Source: JANRLT01 sp041736895
GTDB taxonomy: Bacteria > Planctomycetota > Planctomycetia > Pirellulales > JALHPA01
Reading direction: 5' to 3'
Length of the DNA stretch: 64,000 nucleotides
Assembly: GCA_041736895.1 (NCBI GenBank)
Contig: JBGSSS010000008.1
Coordinates: 1 to 64,000 of the forward strand
Below the pieces are notes generated by a model that did not search any database, was not told the DNA's origin, and saw only the letters and a program-made list of their open reading frames with translations. Positions 26,416-38,300 of this stretch are shown here, one piece after another (the stretch's first letter is position 1; each line of letters opens with the position of its first letter). The translations under genes were made by a program, and so were the position numbers.

Positions 26416-29400
26416 TCAATCGCAGCCGATGAGAATCAGCGGGGCCCAGTGGTGCGGTTCGGGATATTTCGCACGGATCGCGCGTTTTGCTAGCTGCAAC
26501 TCGGTGGCATAGACGGTAGTTGAATGAGCAGCGGCGGAATCGAGCTTCGCCAATCGCGGGAAGTAGTCACAAAGCAAATCGGCCGTGGCTTGGTCCGCCA
26601 GCTCCCATTGGCTGCACAAAACTCGCCGCGCGCCTTTTTCCAGAAACGCGCGGGCGATTGTCGACCCAGCCTCAAGCGGCAGTTGTTTGCCGACATTCGT
26701 TTGGCACGCAGCCAAAATCGCCAATTCACATTCCGGGAACGACAGTTCACGCAGTTCCTTGAGCGTCATTTTTCCATCGTTTTGCGCATCTTCCGCGCCA
26801 GGTTGGCGCGGAGCCAGATGCACCGTCGCTTCAAGCTTTTCGTGCGTTTCGCTGGCGCTTGCGTGCGCTGCGAGATGGATCAGTTGCGCAGCCGCGGCGT
26901 GTTTGCGAAAGTTCGCTTCCGTTGCCTGCTCGCGCTGAAAAAAGTTTTTGGCTGCTTCCGCGTGTTTCGAAAACAACGCATGCAGCGCCTTCTGCTCACG
27001 CTCAGTCTCGGGCAACTCAGGTAATGGCTTCGCTTGGGGTTCTACCGGTGCCGCGCGCTTATAATCCGGATTCCCGAGGGACAAAACCGTGCCGGGAAAA
27101 CCGATTCGTTTGGTGTTCGACAATTGCTGAAAAATAGCCAACGATGGAACGTATTGCGCCGGCGGAAAAGCCGGATCGTCCAACAGATAATGCTCGCGTT
27201 GGCCGGCGGCGCGGCCAAAAGTCAAAGCCTCGAATGGCACACGTTGCAGCGGCCCATCCGGAACCCAGAGGAGCAGCGCCGCCGGTTGGCGGCGAATTGC
27301 TTCACGCACTGATTCCGGCAACAAGATTTCGGCAATGGCCAAGCGCTGGTCATAATCCAAACGTGGCTCCGGACGCGGGGGCGCTTGCAGGTGTTCCAGC
27401 AGTGCATTGGTCAATGTGCAAGCCAAGCTGTCGTTTAGCGCAACGGGAAACACCGATCGTGCGGCAGTTTCGTTGGAGATCGTTTCCGTTCGAAGATTCG
27501 CCTGGTCGAACTGCAAACGCCCGGCTTGAGAGGCCGTGATTTGAAGGCGGTTGACCGTGATCCCCAAAGGTTGGCCCGGGATCGCGGCGAGATGAAACAA
27601 ATACGATTGTTTTCGGCCGATGTGATAGTAGCAGACATGTGTTGGAACGGCTCGATTCGCCAGAAATGCCAGATTGTCCGGTAGTTTCGCGGTTGTGATG
27701 CCCGACGTTTCTTCGGGATACAATTTTTCCAGCCTTTCTATTTCGGCAAACAGGCGATCAGCGTATTCCTTGGATGGCAGATTTGTTTGCGCGAGCAAAC
27801 CCTCGCTGAACTGTTTCAGAAGAGCTTGCCGCTGCCGCAGTGCATGCGCTGGGTTATCGAGCGAGTTGCTGGGTTTTGCCGTGTTATCCGGCGTGGCCGT
27901 CTGGCGTTGCAATGCGTAGAGTTGATCCAAAAACGTCCGGCTCCGTTTTCGATCCGAGCTGAGAATAGCTTTTTCAAGCGCTGCGCGGCTCTCCGCCGCA
28001 TCTTCGCAACACCAATCCACGAGCTGATCAAAGCCGCCGGCAAAGCGGGCGAAATTGTGCGCGCATTCCTCGGGTGTGAGCATCCCGAAACTCCGTCGGC
28101 TCTCGATCGTTTTCAGTGCCCGATCCAACGTCTCGTAGGCATGCGTTGAGTTTTTGGCACGCAGGAGGCGCGCGGCGGTTTCGAGCGCCTGATATTGCAA
28201 GATCGGGGTCGCTTCTAAAAAAGCAGACAGTACCAACACGCGGCTTAGTTGGTCCTCGCTCATGACCGCGGCGGCGAGCAACTGCGGATCGGCATCTCGG
28301 CGCGCCATTAGGTGCAATTGTATCTTGCCGAGCAATTGCAGCGTCCGGAGTTCGAGCAATTCCCAACCGCGCTCGCGGGCTTGTTGATAGGCAATTTGGC
28401 AATCGTCCCAAGCCCTGTGAAGCTCTTTGGCGGCGGCTTTGGCAGCCGAGTTTTTCTCGGCTGCTGTGGCGTTGCCGGCAGGATTGCCACTTTCTAAAGC
28501 GGCATTGAAATGGCACAGGGCAGAGGCATAGAACGCTTCGGCCGTTTGACGGCCTCGCGCAGGATCTGCCTGAGCTGACCCCGCTTTTTCGATTAAGGAT
28601 TGCAGGCTCTGCAAAATATTCTGATAAGTTGCGAAATTATTCGCTACACTTCTTTTGTCTTTTTGCAATAAACTTAACCGTTCGAGTTCAAACATCGCTC
28701 CCCACACACGAATCGTATCGCGAGCCTCTCCGGTCACTAGCTCTTTGGAAACACATTCTTCACAGCGGCTTATGGCTGCGGGCAGTTTGTTGCCGAATTT
28801 CAGGCACTGAATCTGACTCAGGGCGATCGCGTCGTAGAGGCGGTCGATCGCAACATTCGGTTTTTCTAGCTTTCGTCGAACTTCCCTGCAAAGACTTTCG
28901 GCCTCCTCAAAGTGACTTGCGGCGCGGGCGTAATTGCCCTGGGAGGACAAGAGAAAGCCCCGCCCATAATCCAATTGCGCCAGGCGCTGGTCGCGGATGC
29001 CTTGATCTTTGAAAACGATTTCGGCAGCGTCCAATAGCGATATCGCGCGATCGGTTCGTCTTTGCTCAAGCTGCAAAATAGCCAGCGAGTTCTGCGTTTC
29101 GGCGATTTGCAGCTTTCGCCTATCGCTCTTCACCTGGGGCTCCCAAATGGCCAATGCCGAATCGTATTGCTCAATCGCGAGTCTCCGCTCATTCTTGTCG
29201 GAACTCTCCGCAAGAAAGCTTGCGTAGAGTGCGTGAGCGTCGGCAATCTGCAGGGAATTCGGATTCCAAAGCAGTTTTTTTAAACTGAGCAAACTCGCTG
29301 CGCACTCTTTTGCAATCGATAGTTCTCCGGTCGCGCGGCATTCCTGGACCAGGTTCTCCAGCACTGGCAGCAATCGCCCGTTGCGGATTAGCTTTTCGGA

Positions 29401-30411
29401 GTCATTCGTTTCGCTAATCGGGCGCAACGTCTTGTCGAGAGTTAGTTGCCACGCGGGATTCAGCTTCGGCAGCGCGGTCGCCTTGCTCTGACTGAGACGG
29501 AGGCCGAGTTCCAAGGTCATACGGGGTGATAACGCACCTGCCGCGTGATTGACATTCCAAGCTTCGATCAGCAGATTCTGAGGCGATTCGTCACCCTCGC
29601 ACCACATGAGCGTGTCAGCTAGCACTAGTAGCAACGGTACTTTCTCAGCTTCCGGGGTGTTCGCATACTTCACCCGCAATAGCTCCGCCAACGGCTTGGC
29701 AGACGACTGTTCAAGTTGCCGCACCGCGAGATAGCAAAGCTCGGCCGCAGCAGAAGCCTGCTCCGTTTCGTTTGGGAGCAGCTTCAAGCCGGCGGCATAA
29801 ATGGCGCGGAATTCCGCCTGATCAGCCGCTGTGAGAGGGCGTTGGCGGCGCAACGAAGCCTGCCACAACCGCTGCTGCAATTCCCACAGCACGTCAGCCG
29901 AGAGTTTGCCACGGGGAATTTCCAGGGCAGTTTGCAGCATTCCAGCCGCTTCTTTTAACGAGGCGGGATTGTCCGCGATGTCGTCATCAGCCTTGATGTC
30001 GGGCTGCAAAAAAAAGGCAGCGGTACGGCCTTGCAAGATGATCGATGCTTGCCGCACGATTTTTTTACGCTGTATCGCATAGGCAAACGGCGCACTGTGG
30101 CTTTGGTCCTTGAAATATTCCGACAAGCCACGATCAAGAACATTTTGAATTTCAATCGCTTTGGCCCAATTTCGCTGTTGGCAATAGATCTCGGCTTCGA
30201 GATCCAACCGGCGCAACTGGGCGGGTAAAGAAGGGTCTCGCTCCGCGTTTTTCTTCAACGCTTGCAATGCTTCGTCAAAGCGGAGTTGCTCGACCAGCAA
30301 TGCGATTGAGTTCAGCGAGTTACTGCCAGAATCCAGTGCCGGTTCGGCGGCCGTGGCTAACACGGCGTTCAGCAAACAGCCAAAAATGATCAACCGACAT
30401 AGCCCGATCAC
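26416..30411 (-). CDS. Exported TPR-CHAT protein (caspase-like peptidase domain)
   Basis: A 1331-residue protein with a signal peptide (MIGLCRLIIFGCLLNAVLA), a long alpha-helical TPR-like region (about 30-850) and a C-terminal CHAT domain. The CHAT catalytic dyad is visible as IHLAAHA (H at about 1183) and LAACQTN (C at about 1236), with the conserved VPDGPLQRVPFEAL (about 1055-1068) and CSQWELADQATADLL following. CHAT domains belong to the caspase/separase clan. The start codon is GTG, 4 nt after the kinase stop, with a GGAG ribosome-binding site inside the kinase tail, so translation is coupled. An extracytoplasmic peptidase controlled by the kinase is the natural hypothesis; the target is unknown. 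Confidence 0.88.
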   Translation of the reverse strand: MIGLCRLIIFGCLLNAVLATAAEPALDSGSNSLNSIALLVEQLRFDEALQALKKNAERDPSLPAQLRRLDLEAEIYCQQRNWAKAIEIQNVLDRGLSEYFKDQSHSAPFAYAIQRKKIVRQASIILQGRTAAFFLQPDIKADDDIADNPASLKEAAGMLQTALEIPRGKLSADVLWELQQRLWQASLRRQRPLTAADQAEFRAIYAAGLKLLPNETEQASAAAELCYLAVRQLEQSSAKPLAELLRVKYANTPEAEKVPLLLVLADTLMWCEGDESPQNLLIEAWNVNHAAGALSPRMTLELGLRLSQSKATALPKLNPAWQLTLDKTLRPISETNDSEKLIRNGRLLPVLENLVQECRATGELSIAKECAASLLSLKKLLWNPNSLQIADAHALYASFLAESSDKNERRLAIEQYDSALAIWEPQVKSDRRKLQIAETQNSLAILQLEQRRTDRAISLLDAAEIVFKDQGIRDQRLAQLDYGRGFLLSSQGNYARAASHFEEAESLCREVRRKLEKPNVAIDRLYDAIALSQIQCLKFGNKLPAAISRCEECVSKELVTGEARDTIRVWGAMFELERLSLLQKDKRSVANNFATYQNILQSLQSLIEKAGSAQADPARGRQTAEAFYASALCHFNAALESGNPAGNATAAEKNSAAKAAAKELHRAWDDCQIAYQQARERGWELLELRTLQLLGKIQLHLMARRDADPQLLAAAVMSEDQLSRVLVLSAFLEATPILQYQALETAARLLRAKNSTHAYETLDRALKTIESRRSFGMLTPEECAHNFARFAGGFDQLVDWCCEDAAESRAALEKAILSSDRKRSRTFLDQLYALQRQTATPDNTAKPSNSLDNPAHALRQRQALLKQFSEGLLAQTNLPSKEYADRLFAEIERLEKLYPEETSGITTAKLPDNLAFLANRAVPTHVCYYHIGRKQSYLFHLAAIPGQPLGITVNRLQITASQAGRLQFDQANLRTETISNETAARSVFPVALNDSLACTLTNALLEHLQAPPRPEPRLDYDQRLAIAEILLPESVREAIRRQPAALLLWVPDGPLQRVPFEALTFGRAAGQREHYLLDDPAFPPAQYVPSLAIFQQLSNTKRIGFPGTVLSLGNPDYKRAAPVEPQAKPLPELPETEREQKALHALFSKHAEAAKNFFQREQATEANFRKHAAAAQLIHLAAHASASETHEKLEATVHLAPRQPGAEDAQNDGKMTLKELRELSFPECELAILAACQTNVGKQLPLEAGSTIARAFLEKGARRVLCSQWELADQATADLLCDYFPRLAKLDSAAAHSTTVYATELQLAKRAIRAKYPEPHHWAPLILIGCD

Positions 30412-30415
30412 GTTG

Positions 30416-32257
30416 CTATTGCTCCAGGGTGTTGGCTGTTGGAGCCGAGGAGATCAACCAGCCATAGAATTCGCTCAGTCCTTGCTCTTTCATCACCGCA
30501 TCGATTTCCGGCGGCACATCGGTGAGCGAGACGGGAGACTGCAGGATGGTTTCATAGCCGCGATGCGCCGTGATGTTATCGGGGGTTGTTTCCCGCATCG
30601 CCGAAGAGAATTCTTGCCACTTGCCCTCGCCGCGAATCGCATCTAATTTGCCGCTCAAAGAACTCAAAGCATCGCGAATTTGGATCGTTTTTTTATTGCC
30701 GATCACATTCTCACTCGGAACCACCAGGATCATTTGGGTTGTGCCCTGAAAGTTTGACTTGCCCTCGGCGAAGGGAATTTCGAAGCGTGATTTCACTTCG
30801 CTTTGCGAACCAATTGGCAATTCCGTCGTCTCTTTTGCATCCACAAGGAATACTCGCAAGTGGCCCGGCAGTTTGAGATCGATCACCATCTTCGTGATAT
30901 TGGTGGCATCATTGAGCGGCAACGCTTCCGACGTCATCGCCCGGCCGTCAACGTACATGCGAATGACCGGCGCGAACATCGTCGGCGCCGGTTGAGTTTC
31001 TCCGCTCTTCATATAGTAATACCCGCCGCCAAAAATCAACGCGGCGACAAGCAACGCGGCGAGGATGCCTGGTAAGCGGCGCGGGGCCGGCGGAGGAGTC
31101 ACCGCGGGTGTTGCGGCATATTCGGCGGGCGGCGGCACCGACGCTGCTCCGGCCGGTTTCGTCACATACGCTTCGAGTGCCTCCACAAAATCGGTCGCCG
31201 TTTGATATCGCTCGTCGGTTTTTTTGGCCGCCGCACGAGTCACAATCTTCGCCAGTTGTTCGGGAATCGTCGGCAAGAGTTGCCGAATCGGGCGCAAATC
31301 GGATGTTGCCAATTCGCGCTTCAATTGCTCCTTGGTGCTGGAGCGATACGGGTGCTTGCCGGTGAGCAACTCATAAAACAGCACACCAAGCGAATAGATA
31401 TCGGAACGGCCGTCGACCAGATCGGCTTGATTGTTGAGCTGTTCGGGGCTCATGTAGAGCATCGTGCCGCAGAAGCGCGGTCCCTTGGCGAACTGCTTGT
31501 CGGTGAGAGCCAAGCCAAAATCGCCGATCAACGGATTGTCGTTTTCATCGAACAGGATATTGTCCGGCTTGAGATCGCGATGCACCATGCCGCGGCTATG
31601 GATGTGGATCAGGGTGCGCGCGATTTGCAACACGATCGGCACGGCTTGCTCGGGCGTCAGGCGGCCGCGGTTTTTGACATATGTTCCGAGATTTCCCCCG
31701 GCCGCGTATTGCATCAGCATATACACGGTGCCGTCATCGGTCACATTGGCTTCGTAAACCCGCATCACCCCGGGATGATTCAGCGTCATGAGCGCGCGGG
31801 CTTCGGCGAGAAAATCGTCCGCCGCGGCAACCGGATCATGCGTTTGTTCGAGGCGCGCAATCTTGAGGGCAAACTCGCCGTTGTAATGCGAATCGTGAAC
31901 GAGAAACACCTCGCCATACGATCCGCCGCCCAGTTTCTTCTGCACCTTGAAGCGTTCCGAGAAAGTGCGCGACGCTTGCAATCCTTGCAGCTTCCCGGCG
32001 TTTGCCGACTGGAGCGCCTGGCGGATCATTTCTTTCATCTGCGCTTCGGAGTGCGATTCGATATTCCGGCTAGCTACCGTATCGAACGAGATGCCGTCGG
32101 TCCCCGGAACCTCAGCTTGCGATGTGCGATACTCCACAGTCCGCAATTGGTCCATCCAATCTTCGGGGAGCGTGGAATCATCGTTCTTTTTGACGACGAC
32201 TTCGCCCTCGGAGGCCGAGGAAGCGCTTTGCAGTTCGGTTTTGTCATCGCTGTTCAT
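30416..32257 (-). CDS. Transmembrane Ser/Thr protein kinase (PknB type)
   Basis: A 613-residue Hanks-type kinase. Residues 1-100 are acidic and disordered. The kinase domain (102-365) is complete: glycine loop LGGGSYGEVF (109-118), K132, HRDLKPDN (226-233) and DFG (246-248), with SPEQ and DIYSLGVL motifs. A Pro/Ala linker leads to one membrane helix (about 395-416), then an external domain of about 195 residues with no PASTA repeats. That outer domain could sense a ligand. It is co-directional with the CHAT gene 4 nt downstream and the giant surface-protein gene 67 bp upstream, an arrangement that suggests joint expression. Confidence 0.93.
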   Translation of the reverse strand: MNSDDKTELQSASSASEGEVVVKKNDDSTLPEDWMDQLRTVEYRTSQAEVPGTDGISFDTVASRNIESHSEAQMKEMIRQALQSANAGKLQGLQASRTFSERFKVQKKLGGGSYGEVFLVHDSHYNGEFALKIARLEQTHDPVAAADDFLAEARALMTLNHPGVMRVYEANVTDDGTVYMLMQYAAGGNLGTYVKNRGRLTPEQAVPIVLQIARTLIHIHSRGMVHRDLKPDNILFDENDNPLIGDFGLALTDKQFAKGPRFCGTMLYMSPEQLNNQADLVDGRSDIYSLGVLFYELLTGKHPYRSSTKEQLKRELATSDLRPIRQLLPTIPEQLAKIVTRAAAKKTDERYQTATDFVEALEAYVTKPAGAASVPPPAEYAATPAVTPPPAPRRLPGILAALLVAALIFGGGYYYMKSGETQPAPTMFAPVIRMYVDGRAMTSEALPLNDATNITKMVIDLKLPGHLRVFLVDAKETTELPIGSQSEVKSRFEIPFAEGKSNFQGTTQMILVVPSENVIGNKKTIQIRDALSSLSGKLDAIRGEGKWQEFSSAMRETTPDNITAHRGYETILQSPVSLTDVPPEIDAVMKEQGLSEFYGWLISSAPTANTLEQ

Positions 32258-32324
32258 AGCATCTCTCCGGGCCGGCCATCATTCCGGGGCAATTGGCAAT
32301 CCGCGCGATTCGATGTGTTAGGAG

Positions 32325-35300
32325 TTACGTTAGGGGGATTCGCTTGGTTCGTGAAGCGAGCCGTCGTTGCACTGTATAGTAACCGATTCCGCCCAAAAGC
32401 GAACTCATTCCCAGCCCAACCCACCACCAAGGAAATACCGCTGCTTGCTGGGGCTCTGCCTGCGAGGGCAGCGCGGGGACAGGCTGAAGAATCACAAGCA
32501 TGCGGTTTTTCGCCTCTTCGCGCGTCAAAAACTCATCCCCCTCTTCATCCAAGGTCAACTCGGGCAAAGTGCTGGTGATAAAGCTCGTGCCCAAACCCGT
32601 GATGGCAATTTCGGGCTGCTCCGGTGTTACCGTTAAATACGTGGCTCCAATCACTCCATTGTTGAAGGAAACGATGATGGGAATTTGCGGGAGCGGCAGA
32701 GGAGCCGGCGCAGCACTGGAAGCCTGGATCCGGTTGAGGGGGTTCGGCAATCCAAATAAAGCTGGAATGATCAATGAAAGAATTTGCGGTGGAGTGAAAT
32801 TCGTCGGAACGGTGGGGTTTCCAGTTCCCCCGTTATCAGTATCATCGACACCACGATCACGGTCATCGTCATCGTCATCGTTGATGGTCAGCGTGATAGA
32901 AAATGAAAATGATTTCGCAGCACCGCGTGTTGCCTCGGCGGTCTGCCCCAAATGCAATGCACTGTGATCGGTGATGGCGGGCTCAGCGACCAGCACATAT
33001 TCTCCAGCGCCTAACGGCTCCTTGAAATTGATTTGCAATTGAGTGGGCTGCCCCTGCTCGCTGACGATGATCAGAGTGCCTATCTGATCCTCAATCGACT
33101 TGCCGTCTTTGGTCAAATCCCAATTGGCAACGGTGCGAACTCCTCCTGGACCATCTGCGGTCATCACCCGATCAAACGCGACAACGATTGAAGTAATCGG
33201 AGTGAGTAAAGGGTTGGAAACCGGCGTCGTGCCAGCAAAGTACTGAATTGAGGTAATCGTTGGACCAGGCTCCGGGACTGGCTCGATCGTGATTGTGAAC
33301 GTCGCGTATGCTGAGTCGCTCCCGCCATGCGCCGTGCCGCCATTGTCCATGAGCAAGACCGTGACTTGCGTCGTGCCGTAAGCATTCGGAGCCGGCGTAA
33401 AATGGAGCTTGCCCTCGCGGTCAATCGTCGGTTGAACAGAAAACAGCTCCGGGCGAGCCGCGGTGACGTCCCAAGTCAGTTGCTGGGACGATTCATTCGG
33501 GGGGCCAGCAGTAAACGTACTCGCCCAGGATTGGTGATAGACACCCGAGTCTTCCAGGACAGTAACATTGCCGCCGGCTTGGAACGACGGCGCATCGTTG
33601 ACCGGTTTTACTTCCAGATAAAAATCGTATTCACCGAGAGTATCCCCTGCCAGATCCTTGAAAATCGCATGGACCAGGGCCACCCCATTTGCATTCGCTT
33701 GGGGCGTGAATTCGAGTTTCCACTGTTGATAGTAGTCTGATACAAGCTTGGGCGGACTTGCAAAGAGATTCGGATCGCCACTCGTTATCGAATAGGTCAC
33801 CTCGGTGGAATAAACATAGTAGGATCCAGGAAGAAAGGTTGAGGAGTTCTCGAAGTAGTATCCAGAATCCTCAAGTACGCTCACTTCGATGGCTGGCTCG
33901 GGGGGCAGATCATTGTCGAGGACGTTGACGTTGGTGCTTGCTACCGAGTATTCAGCGGCCGTGGCGCTCAGGGTGACGTTGGTAGGCCCTTCGATTAGCG
34001 TGTCGTCAAGCGTATTAATCACTACCGTGACTGATGCCGCATTCGCAGGAATCGTAACCGCAGGCAATTCAAACTGTGCTACCGCCGAAGGCGAATTCGC
34101 TTCGGCCAAACTGACAGTCAACGCCGTGTAGAGGTTCGAATTGCGCGTGATGGTCGCCAAGACCGAGCCGCCCTCACTAACCTGAGACTTATCCAGCGAA
34201 ATGCTTAGCAACGGCAGATCGCTATCTACGACACTGATCGTCGAGGTGCCTGGGACTAGTCCATTAGACAATGCCGTGATCGTTACCGTTTGCGTTCCGT
34301 CAACCAGGCCATCCCGAATCACACTGGCGTCAAAGGTTAAACTGTCTTGACCTGCGTCAAACGTTACCGCCGCAGGCACGGTAAGTTCCGTCGTATCCGA
34401 GCTTTGCAAGCTGACGGTCAGGGGCTGTGTAGAATCGCCGGTACGCGCGAGCGTAATGGAAACCTTGCCGTTTGCAAGATTTTCAGCGATGGCACCACTG
34501 ACCGGAGTTAATAAGAGTTCATTTGGCGCTTGCCGAAGTGTCAGTTGCAGATTATCGACAGCGGCATTATTAAAAGTGCCGAGAACCCGTTCCATTGCTA
34601 TGGTCACAATCGCTTGGCGAGCGCCAACGGGAACATCCAAATCCAGGGCTTCTCGGTACAACATCCCACTCAGGTTATTTCGATCTTGCTCGGTTACCGG
34701 CGCTAGAGTCGCCGAACCGACCAATGGCTGGCCCTGGGAGTCCAAGAAGGCAAGGGTTACCTGCGCGTTATCTGGATGGTTCAGGAAACCGCCTAACCAT
34801 CCTGTCAGGTCGTATTTAAACAGGCCCGAATCAATGGAAGGAGCATATTCACCAAGCCATAACTGTTGACGGGAAACGGTAGTCCCTGCATATCCGCCGA
34901 CAAAGTACAGCAACCCTCGATCGACAGGACCAGGTGTCGTCGGATTGATATTCCCAGAGTTACCTTCGTCATAAAGTTGCGCTAACATTCCGGCGGTGCT
35001 GTTCAAGCTACTGCCCAGCACTTTCCAGCCCGGGAATGAATACGGGGTATAGCCACTGATTATGGGCCCCGCAACGCTCCCTTGTTCCGCATCCCCATTC
35101 CACAGTAAATTGCCGGTCGAATTTCCTACTGTGTAGATATTGTGAAAAAAATCAGCAGCTTCCTCGGCAACTCCGTTTTCATTCTGATCCAAACCATTGT
35201 TCGCAAGATCACGGATTCCCGTGTTGTACACAAATAGTTCGTAGGCTCCAGCAGTCGCCTGCGGTAAAAATTCCACCCGATACGTTAAAGCGGAGAGCGC

Positions 35301-38300
35301 CGTGATCGTGACGGGAATCGTCCCATTCGGGCCAGTCAGTTGTACATTCGCAATGGGCGAACCGAGTTCTTCGGAAAGATTGACGATAAAATGCGATAAT
35401 ACCCCCGCGGCATCCCCCCCGGGAACGGCCGAAATAATCTTGGGACCAAGCGTATCAATCACCACAGCCAAGGTGTCCGTAGCGGCCGGTTCCGAGAGCG
35501 GCGCAAAGCGGGCGCTGATTACATGCGAGCCATCGCTCAAGCTGGGCGTTGTAAAAGTGTATACGCCCGCGCTGGGAACGCTGAAACTAGTCGTATTTCC
35601 GTAACCGAAATCGACCGGGTCCGCTTGACCATCCCCGTTTAGATCAATGCTCAGTGTGCCAGCTTGGCTGACGGTTACTTCAAACGTCGGTGTCGCGTCG
35701 TTGGTGATTCTGTCAGAATTAGATATCCCAGTGTCGGATAGGGCAGCGAGTTTCAGTGAAACTGTGGTGAACACGCTAATTTCGGAGAGCGAATATAAAT
35801 TATCCCCCGACGCAGCTCGGACTCGAATCTTGTCTGCTGCCACAGCAATAGGGACTGTAAAATAATGCTCAGAGTCCGTAGCTGGGAAATCTGGCCGAGA
35901 GATCATTCCTCCCCCAATCCGTGCGTCGTAGTTTGGCACGTCCCAGAAGCGCTTCCACTCTCCTGTGAGGGCATCGCGATAATCCATTTGATACGCATCG
36001 TTGTCGTCTGCCTGCAACGTTGCAGCTGAGATCATTACAGGTTTCTGCAAGTCAATTTCAATTGTCGGGGAAAGCCCTGTCCACCACACAGTGTCTGTCT
36101 GCCATGGTGAGCCTCGCGTAAAGGTGATGCCATCAGTCAAGGTGCTCAGGCTCGCCCCCGAAAAGGATCCATCAGCCACTGTCACGGGCTTTCCGGCGGC
36201 AACATTGATTCGTTGCGGCGGAGTCACGGAGCTAGTCAACGCCGCGACGCCGAATTCGCCTGCGTGATCGACCACCGCCCAAACGGTGTTGTTCGTCGGA
36301 TCGACGCCCCAACTGCCCACAGTGAGCGGACTGCCGGCGTCGGCCCAACTGCTTTGGTAGTAGGTCTCGGTGCCGCTGCTGTTCCCCTCGATCGTTTTGC
36401 CCCAGCCGTAATATTGTTCAGGGCTGTTGTACAAGTATTCGTTGAACGACACCAAGGACAGTTGCCGGTTGGCGATGTAAGAACTCTCGAGTCCATTCAA
36501 GAGCGCTTCGCTGTAGCTCATCTGGATGACAAACGGATCGGTATCGCGATACGATCCAGGCACATTGTACAGTCCTTCGACGATGACCGTATCGCTGACC
36601 AAGTTCACATTGGTCGGCGAAGGCGAACTGGGGCTGCCCACCCAGCGAGTCATCGGTCCCGTTCGCCGCGCTTGCCAAGCCATCGTCACGTCCGTATCCG
36701 ATCCCGTGAGATTCTCGTAAGACAAGATCGTCGCCGTCGTGCCAACGGCGGTGCCGAGGGTAGCGCCCTGATGCAACGATGTGTCGAGCGTGTTCGAGGC
36801 GAGGTTTCGATACGTCGTCCCATTGATCGGCGTGGACGCGGTGAGTTTGGGACCATAGCTTAGGGGATCGACCAGCGTCGCGTTGCCGACGTTGACATTG
36901 ACCGTAGCCGTGTTATTGGCAGAGTTAATATCAGCCGCCGCCGTTGTATAGGTCACGGTCGCGCCCAAAGCCGTCGTATTTGCTGCGGTCGAAGTCAAGC
37001 TAATCACGGAACCGGGCGTCACGGCACCCGCGCCGCTGAAGGTCTGGCCGATGGTGGCTGTGAGCAAGGGATTGCTTGTGCTAAAGCCGTTGATCGTGCC
37101 GCTGCCGGTATTGACATTGCTCAACGCGACACTCGCCGCTGCCGAACTCAGGCTCGCATTCTGCAATACAAACAAGTTCTCGCCCGTTACTGAACTAACC
37201 GCCAGATCGGGAGCGGCTGGCGTAACATTGTAAAGAATCGACACCTTGTCTAAACTTTGGACGGCTGTGGCGAAATCTGTTCTTTGATCGCCATTAAAAT
37301 CTCCCGCGACAACCGATCGTTGTGGCCCGGCTACAGCAATTGAGAGAGCCGGCTGCAAAGTGCCATCTCCATTCCCAAGCAACAGGGATAGGCTCGACGT
37401 CCCGAAATTTGCAACGATTAAATCCTGATTACCGTCAGCATCAAAATCACCAACGGCAATCGACGTTGCTCCAGAACCGGCGCTATAGGTTTGCTGCGGA
37501 CGAAAAGTACCATCGCCATTTCCTAGGAGGACCGTCACGGTCGAGCCGCGATTGGTGACAACTAAATCTCGCAGACCGTCTTGATTCAGATCGCTTGACG
37601 CCATGCCATAGGGGTTTCCTCCTACGGCGAGCACAAGTCGTGAAGAAAAAGTGCCGTCACCATTTCCCAGAAATATGGATACTGTATTGTCACTGGAATT
37701 GACGACGGCCAGGTCAATCTTTTGGTCCCCATTCCAATCGTCGCTCACGATTATGACTGGTCTACCTCCCGAAAAGTACGAACCGGATGGTGTAAAACTA
37801 CCATCACCATTCCCCTTCATGATCGAAAGATTGTTAGTGTCATAATTCGCCAATCCCAGATCGAGTTTGCCGTCGCCATCGAAATCCGCAATCGCGACAT
37901 AGTGCGGCCCTGATCCGAGACTAACATCGAATTGGCCAGGCGCTTCGAAAGTCCCGTCGCCGTTTCCCAGCAGCACCGAGATGTTGCTGTTACCATAATT
38001 GGCAACAACCAAGTCCAAATCGCCATCCTGGTCAAAATCAGCGGTGGCGACGCTCAGCGCAAGAGTGCCCGTCGCGTAATTTGTTGGAACAGAGAAACCT
38101 CCGTAAGCCTGTCCTAGCATGACGCTCACTGACCCGCCCGAATCATTTGCTATCGCAAGATCAAGTCGTCCGTCTGAGTTGAAGTCACCCTGCGTCAAGT
38201 CATGTGGCTGTCCAGCGATGTTGTAATCTTCCGGAGCCAAAAATACAGGAGCTAGGCAATGGCGATTCTCAAGAACCTCATAGAAGAGGCGACGCTTCTT

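Noticed and set aside
31202..32578. Long plus-strand open frame (458 codons) opposite the Ser/Thr kinase gene
   Set aside because: It is antisense to a gene with complete kinase motifs and lacks any recognisable domain; typical of shadows in GC-rich DNA.
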